From contig NZ_JAUCEN010000002.1 in the NCBI RefSeq assembly GCF_030348945.1, forward strand, positions 2,418,001-2,482,000: 64,000 bases of DNA, read 5' to 3'. Made by a program: the position numbers and the translations under genes. The notes under the pieces are model-generated. The model was given only the letters and a program-made list of their open reading frames with translations. It was not told the origin of the DNA and did not search any database. Position 1 is the first letter of the stretch. Each line of letters starts with the position of its first letter. The DNA is from Peribacillus sp. ACCC06369 (GTDB lineage: Bacteria; Bacillota; Bacilli; Bacillales; DSM-1321). This document shows positions 34,958 to 43,663 of this stretch, piece after piece.

Positions 34958-36016
34958 ATGATTACCATAATAAATGAGATGGACAGGTGTGTCAGAGAAA
35001 AGAAAAGAGGAATTCTGGCCACTGTCATACGTGTCGAAGGTTCAACCTACCAGAAAGAAGGGGCAAAATGTTTTTTTGCTGAAGATGGAGAGTTAATAGG
35101 CTTATTAAGTGGAGGATGTGTGGAAGGTGATGTCCTTGAGCACGGAAAAGAAGTTTTACAGACAGAAAAACCCAAAAAAATCCATTACGATTTCAGAGGC
35201 GAAGAAGACCAAATTTGGGGCTTAGGTGTAGGGTGTAATGGAGCCATTGAGATTTTTATAGAGCTATTTGATCCTGTTGGTCAACATGAAAGAAGCAAGT
35301 TAATGAGAGAGGCTTTTACAACAAGTCAGCCCATTATCATAGCAACCATAACTCGTGATGAAGAAGAATCTAAGATCGGTGAGAGATGGGTTCACTCCAA
35401 TTTACAAATTGGGAAACCAATGGATCTCAAGATAAAAGATAACAGTGAAGTCTTCTATGACCATATTACGCCGGTTCCTACCCTTTACATATTTGGTGCA
35501 GGACCAGACGCTGTTCCATTGGTGAAGACGGTTAAAAATTTAGGCTGGACTGTAAATGTATTAGATCATCGACCGGGCTTTGTAAATAAAAGAAATTTTC
35601 CCTTAGCCGATGAATTAATATGCTATGAACGAGACCACCCCACTTCCGTTCCATTAAGTGAACATAGTTATGCTATTGTGATGAGCCACAATTTTACTCA
35701 AGACCAATTGGTTCTAAAATCGTTGTTACATTCATCGGTAGCCTATATCGGAGTGTTAGGACCAACAACTAGAACAAACCAGTTGCTCCAACCGATAATG
35801 AACGGTTTCACTATTGATGAAATACAGTTAAACCGTATTTATAGTCCTATAGGCCTTGATATTGGTGCAAAAACTCCTGAGGAAATTGCTATCAGTATTG
35901 CTGCAGAATTGGTTAATGTTCATCGTGGTGGTAATTCGATGCATTTAAAACAAACGAAGGGTAAGGAACTTTTGTATACCTCTAGAGATCATAGGGGAGT
36001 GATTGCTTATCAATGA
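34958..36016 (+). CDS. xdhC: XdhC-family molybdenum cofactor maturation protein
   Basis: ATG 34958 after GGGAGGGGTGGTT gives 352 residues. The N-terminal XdhC/CoxI domain has ATVIRVEGSTYQKEGAK and LSGGCVEGDVLEHG. The C-terminal Rossmann domain has YIFGAGPDAVPLVK and GVLGPTTRTNQLL. XdhC-type chaperones bind molybdenum cofactor, help its sulfuration and deliver it to xanthine-dehydrogenase-family enzymes. The next gene overlaps it by 14 bases, and the enzyme genes follow. Confidence 0.92.
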   Translation: MITIINEMDRCVREKKRGILATVIRVEGSTYQKEGAKCFFAEDGELIGLLSGGCVEGDVLEHGKEVLQTEKPKKIHYDFRGEEDQIWGLGVGCNGAIEIFIELFDPVGQHERSKLMREAFTTSQPIIIATITRDEEESKIGERWVHSNLQIGKPMDLKIKDNSEVFYDHITPVPTLYIFGAGPDAVPLVKTVKNLGWTVNVLDHRPGFVNKRNFPLADELICYERDHPTSVPLSEHSYAIVMSHNFTQDQLVLKSLLHSSVAYIGVLGPTTRTNQLLQPIMNGFTIDEIQLNRIYSPIGLDIGAKTPEEIAISIAAELVNVHRGGNSMHLKQTKGKELLYTSRDHRGVIAYQ

Positions 36017-36644
36017 TAAGAATCATGAAGTCTGGGGGATCATTTTAGCTTCGGGCTTATCAACCAGAATGGGTACTCCAAAAATGCTTTTGCCCTATCA
36101 ACAAAAGACACTAGTTCTTCATGTCATCGAAACGTGTTTACACTCAGTACTTGATGGGATGGTTGTTGTGATAAATCCAAAAGTGAATGGGTTGGTAGAG
36201 GCGGTATCTGTTCCTGGTATAAAACAAGTGGTAGAGAATCATGATTCACATTTAGGTATGTCTACTTCGATTAAAGTCGGACTGGAAGCTTTACCCCAAC
36301 AAGTAGAGGCCATGGTTATTCTTTTAGGCGATCAGCCTGAAATGGATGAAGGCTCAATAAACAGAATTGTTGAAACCTACCAAGTAAAGAATAGGCCATC
36401 CATCGTTCAGTCGGTTTTTTTAAACAACGAGAAGGGGCATCCTGTTTTATTCAAACGAGATATGTTTCATCATCTTTTACAGGTAGAAGGAGATAGTGGT
36501 GGAAAGTCCGTCATTCAAAAGTTTAGCAGGGAAGTTGTATATGCACCAATGAATCAGCACATTATTCCGGATGTTGACACAATAGACGATTATCAAAGAT
36601 TGATTAAAAAGAGGGGGGTTGTACATGACAAAGGTAATAGGTAA
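36003..36644 (+). CDS. MobA-like/CoxI-type nucleotidyltransferase
   Basis: The 213-residue protein has the NTP-transferase signature ILASGLSTRMGTPKMLLPY at the N-terminus, and LLGDQPEMDEG in the middle. It resembles MocA/molybdenum cofactor cytidylyltransferases, which make the MCD cofactor for CO-dehydrogenase-type hydroxylases. The start is TTG 36003, which overlaps the end of xdhC; its own end overlaps the next gene by 20 bases, which suggests tight translational coupling. Confidence 0.87.
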   Translation: MLINDKNHEVWGIILASGLSTRMGTPKMLLPYQQKTLVLHVIETCLHSVLDGMVVVINPKVNGLVEAVSVPGIKQVVENHDSHLGMSTSIKVGLEALPQQVEAMVILLGDQPEMDEGSINRIVETYQVKNRPSIVQSVFLNNEKGHPVLFKRDMFHHLLQVEGDSGGKSVIQKFSREVVYAPMNQHIIPDVDTIDDYQRLIKKRGVVHDKGNR

Positions 36645-39045
36645 GTCTGCTACGAGGGTGGAGGACAAACGGCTACTAACCGGTCAAGGAACTTATATTG
36701 ATGATCTTGGTAACACAACAAATACAGGCTATGCGGCAATTTTACGTAGTCCACATCCTCATGCTTATATAATATCCATAGACCCAACCGAAGCGGTAAA
36801 AATGCAGGGAGTAAAGGGAGTAGTAACCGGTCAAGACATAAAAGACCATGTAAAACCATTTAGTGTTGGGGTTACGGCACCAGTTAAGTATTTTCCTCTT
36901 GCCATCGAAAAGGTGAGGTATGTTGGAGAACCTGTTGCCATTGTAGTTGCCAAGGATCGTTATACTGCCGAAGACGCAATGGAAAAGATTAAAGTTTCTT
37001 ATAAACAGTTACCAGCCATTGTAGATATTGAGAAAACGGTACAAGAGGATGCACCGATCTTACATGAAAATGTTGGGTCGAATATCGCCAATCATCGTCA
37101 ATTCCATTATGGAGATGCAGACAAAGCCTTTAAAGAAGCAGATCATATCGTCAAGCATAAATATAAGTTTCCGAAATATACGGCTACCCCTGTTGAAACA
37201 TATGGTGTGGTTGCAAACTATGATTCTGCTCATAATCAGTATAATGTTCATGCTAATTTTCATGGACCCTTTATTATTCAGGCAATCATGGCTCAATCCT
37301 TACAAGTCCCCAGCAATAAATTAAGACTGATCATTCCAAAGGATATTGGGGGAAGTTATGGAATAAAGGCAGGGCTTTTCCCATATATCGTTCTTTGTTC
37401 CATCACAAGTAAACTTCTCGGCTGTCCAGTTAAATGGATAGAAGATCGACAGGAACATCTTTCATCAAGTGCGAGCGGAACAGATCGCGTGACCTACATT
37501 GAAGCCGCCGTCAAAAATGATGGCAAGGTCACCGGTTTAAGAATGAAATTAATGGATAATGTTGGTGCTTATATTCGCGCACCAGAACCAGCCTGCTTAT
37601 ACCGTAACCATGCCAACTCAACCGGGGCATACGATATACCAAATTTAAATATTGAAGCGTTTGCAGTCATGACAAACAAGTCACCTACCGGGTTAATCCG
37701 TGGTTACGGGGGACAGGAGCATTACTTTGCCCTCGAAAGAATTATGCAGCTTATTGCAAAAGAACTTTCTTTGGACCACTCTGAAGTGATTAGAAAAAAC
37801 CTGATTAAAAAACAACAATTTCCATTCACAACAGCTTCGGGTGGAATTTACGACAGTGGGGATTATGAGAATTCATTTGAACTCGCCCTTTTAACGGGGA
37901 AATATGAGAACTTTAGAAAAAAACAAGCAGAAGCGCGTAAAAACGGAAAAATTTTAGGCGTCGGCCTTGCATGTATCGTCGAACCATCCGGATCAAATAT
38001 GGGATATATCACGGTTGCCTTAACACCAGAAGAAAGAGCGAAATCCTTACCGAAATCAGGGGCATCAGAAGCGGCTACTGTTTCAATGGATCCCTTAGGA
38101 AGTGTAAACGTGAGAATTAGCACTGCACCAACAGGTCAAGGACACGAAACTGTGGCAGCCCAAATTGTATCTGAAGTTTTAGGGATACCAAGGGAACAAA
38201 TAAATATAATCGCTGAACTTGATACAGCGACTAGTCCTTGGTCCATCGCTTCAGGAAGCTATTCAAGTCGATTTGCCTCGTTAGGTTCAAGCGCTATTTA
38301 TTATGCAGCCCAAAAGGTAAGGAAAAAACTTTTTAACATTACTGCCTCTCAACTTGGTGTAGACGTCTCTGAGCTCGAGCTGGGAGAGGGTTTCATTTAC
38401 GTAAGGGATAATCCTACTAAAAAGTTTCCTATCAAGCGCCTTGCAGGTCTAGCACATTGGAATCCGCTTGCATTACCTGAAGGAATGGAACCAGGAATCT
38501 ATGAAACTCATTATTATACACCTCAGGCTGCAGAACCACCGGATGATAACGACCTGATCAATTCCTCTGTCACATACGGATTTGTTGCGGATATGGTGAC
38601 CGTGGAAATTGATCCGGATACAGCAGAAGTGAAAATAATAGATTATTTCACCGTTCATGATGCTGGAAAGCTTTTAAATCCGTTGATTGCTGATGGACAA
38701 ATCATGGGTGGTCTGGCTCATGGTGTTGGTGGCGCTTTATACGAGGAATTAGCTTATGACAAGAATGGACAGTTCTTAACGGGATCATTTATGGATTATT
38801 TATGCCCAACTGCTCCAGAAATCCCTAATGTAACGATTAAACATACGGAGTCTCCGTCCCCTCTTACTCCTTTAGGAGCCAAAGGCTTGGGTGAAGGGAA
38901 TACCATGAGTGCACCGGTGGCGATTGCCAATGCCGTAAGTGATGCCTTAGCCCATTTAGATATTATAATCGATGAGCTACCATTAAGTCCTAATCGCATT
39001 TGGAAGTTACTCAGTGAGGCAAAGGAAAAAGTGACAGCTCCTTAA
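36625..39045 (+). CDS. Molybdenum hydroxylase large subunit (furoyl-CoA dehydrogenase candidate)
   Basis: ATG 36625, behind GAGGGGGGTTGTAC, gives 806 residues of the xanthine dehydrogenase/CoxL family. It opens with GKSATRVEDKRLLTGQGTYIDD. The cofactor-binding loops are unusual: GGSYGIKAG replaces the usual GGGFGxK, and GLIRGYGGQEHYF replaces the typical RGxGxPE-type loop. The conserved active-site Glu is present in LGAKGLGEGNTM. The enzyme hydroxylates a carbon next to a heteroatom using water, and passes electrons to FAD and [2Fe-2S]. In the hmf pathway it turns 2-furoyl-CoA into 5-hydroxy-2-furoyl-CoA. Aromatic or N-heterocyclic substrates are alternatives. Confidence 0.88.
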   Translation: MTKVIGKSATRVEDKRLLTGQGTYIDDLGNTTNTGYAAILRSPHPHAYIISIDPTEAVKMQGVKGVVTGQDIKDHVKPFSVGVTAPVKYFPLAIEKVRYVGEPVAIVVAKDRYTAEDAMEKIKVSYKQLPAIVDIEKTVQEDAPILHENVGSNIANHRQFHYGDADKAFKEADHIVKHKYKFPKYTATPVETYGVVANYDSAHNQYNVHANFHGPFIIQAIMAQSLQVPSNKLRLIIPKDIGGSYGIKAGLFPYIVLCSITSKLLGCPVKWIEDRQEHLSSSASGTDRVTYIEAAVKNDGKVTGLRMKLMDNVGAYIRAPEPACLYRNHANSTGAYDIPNLNIEAFAVMTNKSPTGLIRGYGGQEHYFALERIMQLIAKELSLDHSEVIRKNLIKKQQFPFTTASGGIYDSGDYENSFELALLTGKYENFRKKQAEARKNGKILGVGLACIVEPSGSNMGYITVALTPEERAKSLPKSGASEAATVSMDPLGSVNVRISTAPTGQGHETVAAQIVSEVLGIPREQINIIAELDTATSPWSIASGSYSSRFASLGSSAIYYAAQKVRKKLFNITASQLGVDVSELELGEGFIYVRDNPTKKFPIKRLAGLAHWNPLALPEGMEPGIYETHYYTPQAAEPPDDNDLINSSVTYGFVADMVTVEIDPDTAEVKIIDYFTVHDAGKLLNPLIADGQIMGGLAHGVGGALYEELAYDKNGQFLTGSFMDYLCPTAPEIPNVTIKHTESPSPLTPLGAKGLGEGNTMSAPVAIANAVSDALAHLDIIIDELPLSPNRIWKLLSEAKEKVTAP

Positions 39046-39096
39046 ACAAATATTCTGAATCTCATAAAAATAGGATTACCGAAGGGGAGGGGAAAT

Positions 39097-39972
39097 ATGA
39101 AACCACCAAAGTTTGATTACTATAAACCTACCACACTAAAAGAAGCATTGAATCTTTTAGAAGAAGCCGGTGAAGATGGAAAGATCATTGCCGGTGGGCA
39201 AAGCTTAGTTCCCATTATGAATATGCGACTTGCATCACCCAAGTGCTTAATTGATATTAATGGCTTAACAGAACTAGATTATATTAAAAATGATGAAAAT
39301 CAAAATCTACTTCAAATAGGAACTTTAACAAGACAAAGTAAAGTAGAAGAATCTGAAATGGTAGCCAATACCTGCGGTCTATTAACCGAAGCAATTACCC
39401 AAATTGGACACGTGCAAACAAGGAATAGGGGAACTATAGGCGGAAGCATTGTTCATGCCGATCCAAGTGCCGAGCTCCCGCTTGCCTTGCTAACACTGAA
39501 CGGTTCAGTGCAAATTGCATCAAAGGATGAGGTTCGAAACGTTGGTGCAGAAGATTTCTTTGTTACTTATTTGACGACAGATATTATGCCTACAGAAATC
39601 TTAACGGAGATTAATATTCCAATCATTGGAGGTAGACGAGGGTATTCGTTTCAGGAAATTGCCAGGAGGCATGGGGACTTCGCGTTAGTTGCTGCTTCTT
39701 GCTATATGACAGTTGATGATCATGACAAGATTTCATCCATAAGATTAGCCCTTGGCGGAGTTGAGGCTATTCCTTTGTTAATAGAGGATGCAGAAGACTT
39801 CATGATAGGGGAAACACTGTCCGATTCTTTGCTAGGAAAAATAGTGGAAAGTGTAGAATTAGCAGTTGAGCCCGAATCAGATCTTCATGCTTCAGCAGAG
39901 TATCGAACACATCTTGCTAAAGTTTTAACGAAGCGTACGTTAACACAAGCCTATGAAAGGGCAAGGAGGTAG
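39097..39972 (+). CDS. Molybdenum hydroxylase FAD-binding (medium) subunit
   Basis: The 291-residue CoxM-like protein has the FAD motif AGGQSLVPIMNMRLA near residue 32 and RNRGTIGGSIVHADPSAELP near 110, followed by the CO-dehydrogenase flavoprotein C-terminal domain. It passes electrons from the iron-sulfur subunit to the outside acceptor. It sits 51 bases after the large subunit and 4 bases before the small subunit, so the three form one enzyme. Confidence 0.93.
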   Translation: MKPPKFDYYKPTTLKEALNLLEEAGEDGKIIAGGQSLVPIMNMRLASPKCLIDINGLTELDYIKNDENQNLLQIGTLTRQSKVEESEMVANTCGLLTEAITQIGHVQTRNRGTIGGSIVHADPSAELPLALLTLNGSVQIASKDEVRNVGAEDFFVTYLTTDIMPTEILTEINIPIIGGRRGYSFQEIARRHGDFALVAASCYMTVDDHDKISSIRLALGGVEAIPLLIEDAEDFMIGETLSDSLLGKIVESVELAVEPESDLHASAEYRTHLAKVLTKRTLTQAYERARR

Positions 39973-39976
39973 AGAA

Positions 39977-40462
39977 ATGGGCCGTCATCAAGTGGAAGTA
40001 ACTATTAATGGCAAAGTCTATCAAGAAGAAGTGGAATCACGAATGCTGTTAAGTGATTTTATCCGAGATGTATGCGGACTGACTGGAACACATGTTGGAT
40101 GTGAACACGGTGTTTGTGGTGCTTGTACCGTACACGTAAATGGCACAGCTGTGAGAAGTTGTCTCATGTTTGCTGTACAAATAGATGGGGACGAAATTAA
40201 AACCGTTGAAGGGTTAGCAAATAATGGTGAGTTGACAGATCTACAGAAAAACTTTGTCGAATGCCACGGTCTTCAATGTGGATTTTGTACACCAGGTATC
40301 TTAATGTCTACAACAGATTATCTTGAAAAAAAGCCAGATCCCTCTACCAAGGAAATCAAAGAAATGCTTTCTGGCCATTTATGCCGCTGCACGGGGTATG
40401 ACGGTATCATTAATGCCATCGAGAAAACCATTGTAAATAAAAAAACAGCGATCTCATCTTAA
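39977..40462 (+). CDS. Molybdenum hydroxylase [2Fe-2S] (small) subunit
   Basis: ATG 39977 after AAGGAGGTAGAGAA gives 161 residues. The plant-type cluster ligands are CEHGVCGACTV and RSC. The second cluster near the molybdenum site uses CGFCTPG and HLCRCTGYDGI. This CoxS-type subunit carries electrons from the Mo centre to FAD. Earlier in-frame starts inside the medium-subunit gene are less likely because the ribosome binding site lies after them. Confidence 0.94.
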   Translation: MGRHQVEVTINGKVYQEEVESRMLLSDFIRDVCGLTGTHVGCEHGVCGACTVHVNGTAVRSCLMFAVQIDGDEIKTVEGLANNGELTDLQKNFVECHGLQCGFCTPGILMSTTDYLEKKPDPSTKEIKEMLSGHLCRCTGYDGIINAIEKTIVNKKTAISS

Positions 40463-41256
40463 ATAGAAAAGGGGAAATAACAAATGACTATAACAGAGCA
40501 AACGTATGACCATATTCGGGTAGAGAAAAATACAGAAAAACAAACGGCAACAATCGTGTTCGATCGTCCAGAGAAAATGAATTATATCAGTATGCTCGGC
40601 AGAGAACAGCTGACAGAGATTTTTGATGGTTTGAATCAAGATGATGAAGTGCGTGTCATTATCCTCAAAGGAGCAGGAGATGTATGCTTCAGTGCAGGAG
40701 GAAGCATCCCAGAATTTATGGCGACCCATCAAGAAAAGCTTTCCCATTTAGCCGAAAACGTGGCTGCTCCTGAACGCTCTCCAAAACCTGTCATCGCTCA
40801 GCTGCAGGGGTATACGTTCGGTGTAGGCCTAGAACTTGCGATGGCCTGTGATTTCAGGATTGCACGGGAAGATACCCTGCTTGCCCTTCCGGAAATGAAC
40901 CTAGGAATGATTCCTGGGAGCGGAGGTACACAGAGAATTGCAAAGATTGTGGGCTTAACAAGAGCAAAGGACATGATCATGCGTGCCAGAAAAATTCCTG
41001 CAAATGAAGCGTATCAATGGGGTCTATTAACACAAGTAGTGTCCAAAGGGGACCTTCAACAAACAGTGGATTCGTTAGTTGAGGAGCTTGTTCAATTTTC
41101 TCCGCTTGCTCAGCGTGTTGCAAAAGAAGTGTTGAACGCTTCTGAAGAAAGTCCGCTGGGAGTCGGATTGAAAATGGAAGGGAAAGCCTACGGCCTCCTT
41201 CGCACAACAGAAGACTTTAAAGAAGGCGTAGATGCGTTCGTCGAAAAGAGAAAACC
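40461..41256 (+). repeat. 796-bp near-identical direct repeat, right copy
   Basis: It matches 20224-21019 almost perfectly, including 23 bases of untranslated sequence before the ATG. Homology stops abruptly at the 5' side inside the small-subunit gene's stop region, and fades in the last codons at the 3' side. Confidence 0.9.
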
Positions 41257-41275
41257 TATTTTTAAAGGAAAGTAA
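40484..41275 (+). CDS. Enoyl-CoA hydratase/isomerase-family protein 2 (HmfE-like candidate)
   Basis: The 263-residue protein differs from the copy at 20247 only at residue 14 (T for A) and in the last few residues (KPIFKGK for KPVFTGK). The active-site region LALPEMNLGMIPGSGGTQR is intact. It lies 21 bases after the [2Fe-2S] subunit, so it is co-transcribed with the molybdenum hydroxylase, which fits a role in using the hydroxylase product. The almost complete identity of DNA points to a very recent duplication or to gene conversion. Confidence 0.86.
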   Translation: MTITEQTYDHIRVEKNTEKQTATIVFDRPEKMNYISMLGREQLTEIFDGLNQDDEVRVIILKGAGDVCFSAGGSIPEFMATHQEKLSHLAENVAAPERSPKPVIAQLQGYTFGVGLELAMACDFRIAREDTLLALPEMNLGMIPGSGGTQRIAKIVGLTRAKDMIMRARKIPANEAYQWGLLTQVVSKGDLQQTVDSLVEELVQFSPLAQRVAKEVLNASEESPLGVGLKMEGKAYGLLRTTEDFKEGVDAFVEKRKPIFKGK

Positions 41276-41331
41276 ATAATGGATAGTAAGTCAACTGAGG
41301 TGTTGAGAAACCCCTGAATCCGTTCTTTCCC

Positions 41332-41378
41332 AGCTTGTAGAGAAAGCGTGGTATTACTCTCTCTACAAGCTTTTTTTG
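41332..41378 (+). terminator. Terminator of the molybdenum hydroxylase operon
   Basis: AGCTTGTAGAGA pairs with TCTCTACAAGCT with a loop of about 16 bases and a T7 tail. Confidence 0.93.
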
Positions 41379-41455
41379 TTCCTTTTGACTTCCTTACAAG
41401 GACTTACACCTTTGGATATTTAAAATAATTAAAAAGAAAAATCTTCTATCCTTAG

Positions 41456-41484
41456 TTGACCAATGAACTATCGAATGATATACA
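41456..41484 (+). promoter_or_regulatory. Candidate SigA promoter of the first sigma-54 activator
   Basis: TTGACC (41456-41461) and TATACA (41479-41484) are spaced by 17 bases. It lies 200 bases before the gene. The rest of 41379-41684 is AT-rich and contains no gene. Confidence 0.5.
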
Positions 41485-41684
41485 GTTATACCTATTTGAA
41501 GAGTAATAATATTATTGTTTTAAGAGGTTGTTTACTCTACTGATATTATTCACGATGGTGTTTATTAGGTTAATTTTTATATTCGTTTTCATATATAAGA
41601 GCTTCATTTCTACACATCTATTTAACAAGAAACAATTCCAAATATCCTTAATCTGTTCGAAAAGAATGAAAAAAGGTGATATAC

Positions 41685-43460
41685 ATGAACTGGTTAGATC
41701 GTATTGAACAAAATGTTCCTGTCGTTCAAAGTTCAGATCCTATCTGGAAAGTGGCTGAATACATGAAGTCTTCACAATTAAATGAGATCCCTGTTTTGTC
41801 GGGTCAAAATTTCATAGGAATAATTCATGCAAGGGATTTACTAAATACTGATTCAGACCGATTCGTCGAAGAGTACATTGATAAAGACTGTGTTTCAGTC
41901 GACGGGACGGAAGTGATTTACGGCTTACCGTGTTCCAACACCCACCAAATTATTCCTGTTGTAAAGGATGGAATTTATTACGGCAGTATCAAATGGAATG
42001 AGATTCATCGTTGCCTGCAGGAAGAATTAAATCAGTTGATGCTCGTTATAGACAATTCTTATGATGGAATATTGATAACAGATGAGACAGGTTATATTCT
42101 GCATATCAATAAAGAGTTTGAACAGATCACTTTGCTGAACAAGGAGGTAATGGTCGGGGCGCACATGAACGATATGGTGGATAATGGCCTATTTCTGAAT
42201 GATTCTGTGGTGATGAAGACGCTACAATCAGGAAGATCCTATACAAACGTTCAGAAGTATAAAAATACTGGAATATATACTCTGGTTACAGCTACGCCGG
42301 TTTGCAACCAAAAAGGAGAATTGATCCGGGTTCTGGCAAACGTCAGGGACGTTTCGGACTTAACTAGACTTCAGGAGCAACTTGCTGAATCCAAGAATTT
42401 ACCTTCGGGCTACCAAACCGAGCTCAAACAGGTGCGCATTCAAAATATAAAAAGTTCAGGAGAAGTGATAGCCTATAGCCAAGAAATGCTAGATGTCCTT
42501 GATCTTGTCTATCATGTTGCATCATCCGATTCTACTATATTATTGCTGGGGGAATCCGGAGTTGGGAAAGAGGTCATTGGCAAAGTGCTACATGAAAACA
42601 GCTTGCGTTTTGAAAAAGGATTATTCGTGAAAGTAAACTGTGGAGCGATTCCTCCTAATCTATTAGAGGCAGAGTTGTTCGGATATGAACAGGGTGCTTT
42701 TACAGGGGCAAAAAAGGCAGGTAAGCAGGGTATTTTTGAATTGGCCAATAACGGAACTCTTTTCCTTGACGAAATCGGAGAGTTGCCATTAGACATGCAG
42801 GTAAAATTCCTGCGGGTTCTTCAGGAACAGGAACTTATCCGAGTTGGAGGAACACAAACGATCAAAATTAATGTAAGGGTTATTGCTGCAACCAATCGAA
42901 ACTTGGAAAGAATGGTGGAGGAAGGAACATTTAGGCTAGATCTCTATTATAGGTTGAATATCATACCAATAACAATTCCGCCACTAAGGGAAAGAAAGGA
43001 TGATATTACTCCGCTACTTGGTTATTTTTTGAAGAAATTTAATGAGAAACATCAATATTCAAAACGCTTATCAAAAGAAGTTGTGGATCAATTGTTAATG
43101 TATAAATTTCCCGGGAATGTTCGGGAGTTATCCAATATAGTGGAACGACTAGTGCTTACCTGCCGTGCCAAGGTCATTAAATTGAAGCATATTCCAAATA
43201 TAGTAAGTGAATGTAACGAGATAGAAAATAAACTGAAGATTCAAGAAGGTAAACCTGAGGTAGACTTGCAAATCCTCAAGCTGTCTTGTTACGGTCCTGC
43301 AGAAGGAGGCAACCTGGTCGATCTGGAAAAGGAAGCGCTAATCCAAGCCCTGAAAAAATATGGATCAGTGCGAAAAGCTGGTAAGGCCATAGGTGTCACT
43401 CATACAATGGTTCTCAAAAAGATGAAAGAGTTTGGGGTTACCCTCAATGCGATACGCTAA
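41685..43460 (+). CDS. Sigma-54-dependent activator with CBS and PAS sensory domains
   Basis: ATG 41685 after AAAAAAGGTGATATAC gives 591 residues. A tandem CBS pair fills about 1-110 (EIPVLSGQNFIGIIHARDL), a PAS domain about 118-230 (VIDNSYDGILITDETGYI), and the AAA+ domain about 265-490 with Walker A GESGVGKEVIG, the sigma-54 contact loop GAFTGA and FLDEIGELP. A Fis-type helix-turn-helix ends it (RKAGKAIGVTHTMVLKKMK). With GAFTGA intact, it should open sigma-54 promoters such as those at 22778 and 31841. CBS or PAS may sense a nucleotide or an aromatic/CoA ligand. Confidence 0.93.
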   Translation: MNWLDRIEQNVPVVQSSDPIWKVAEYMKSSQLNEIPVLSGQNFIGIIHARDLLNTDSDRFVEEYIDKDCVSVDGTEVIYGLPCSNTHQIIPVVKDGIYYGSIKWNEIHRCLQEELNQLMLVIDNSYDGILITDETGYILHINKEFEQITLLNKEVMVGAHMNDMVDNGLFLNDSVVMKTLQSGRSYTNVQKYKNTGIYTLVTATPVCNQKGELIRVLANVRDVSDLTRLQEQLAESKNLPSGYQTELKQVRIQNIKSSGEVIAYSQEMLDVLDLVYHVASSDSTILLLGESGVGKEVIGKVLHENSLRFEKGLFVKVNCGAIPPNLLEAELFGYEQGAFTGAKKAGKQGIFELANNGTLFLDEIGELPLDMQVKFLRVLQEQELIRVGGTQTIKINVRVIAATNRNLERMVEEGTFRLDLYYRLNIIPITIPPLRERKDDITPLLGYFLKKFNEKHQYSKRLSKEVVDQLLMYKFPGNVRELSNIVERLVLTCRAKVIKLKHIPNIVSECNEIENKLKIQEGKPEVDLQILKLSCYGPAEGGNLVDLEKEALIQALKKYGSVRKAGKAIGVTHTMVLKKMKEFGVTLNAIR

Positions 43461-43663
43461 AGAACTATGTACATTACTATTCTAATTATTGTTCGTTTTG
43501 GATCCGGTTATATATTGAGATTCATATTCGTCGTTGTTTTGTTCTGCTTGTCGTACATTTCTTTTGTACTGTATAGAGAAGCGTTTCAGAAAGGGCTAAC
43601 AGGGCACATAAGCGTTACTGGAAATGGTTTATAACTATACAATTTGGATCGTAGGAGGAGCAC

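Noticed and set aside
43597..43620. GGGCACATAAGCGTTAC as a -24/-12 promoter before the second activator
   Set aside because: The -12 dinucleotide is GT instead of GC, and activator genes are normally SigA-dependent.
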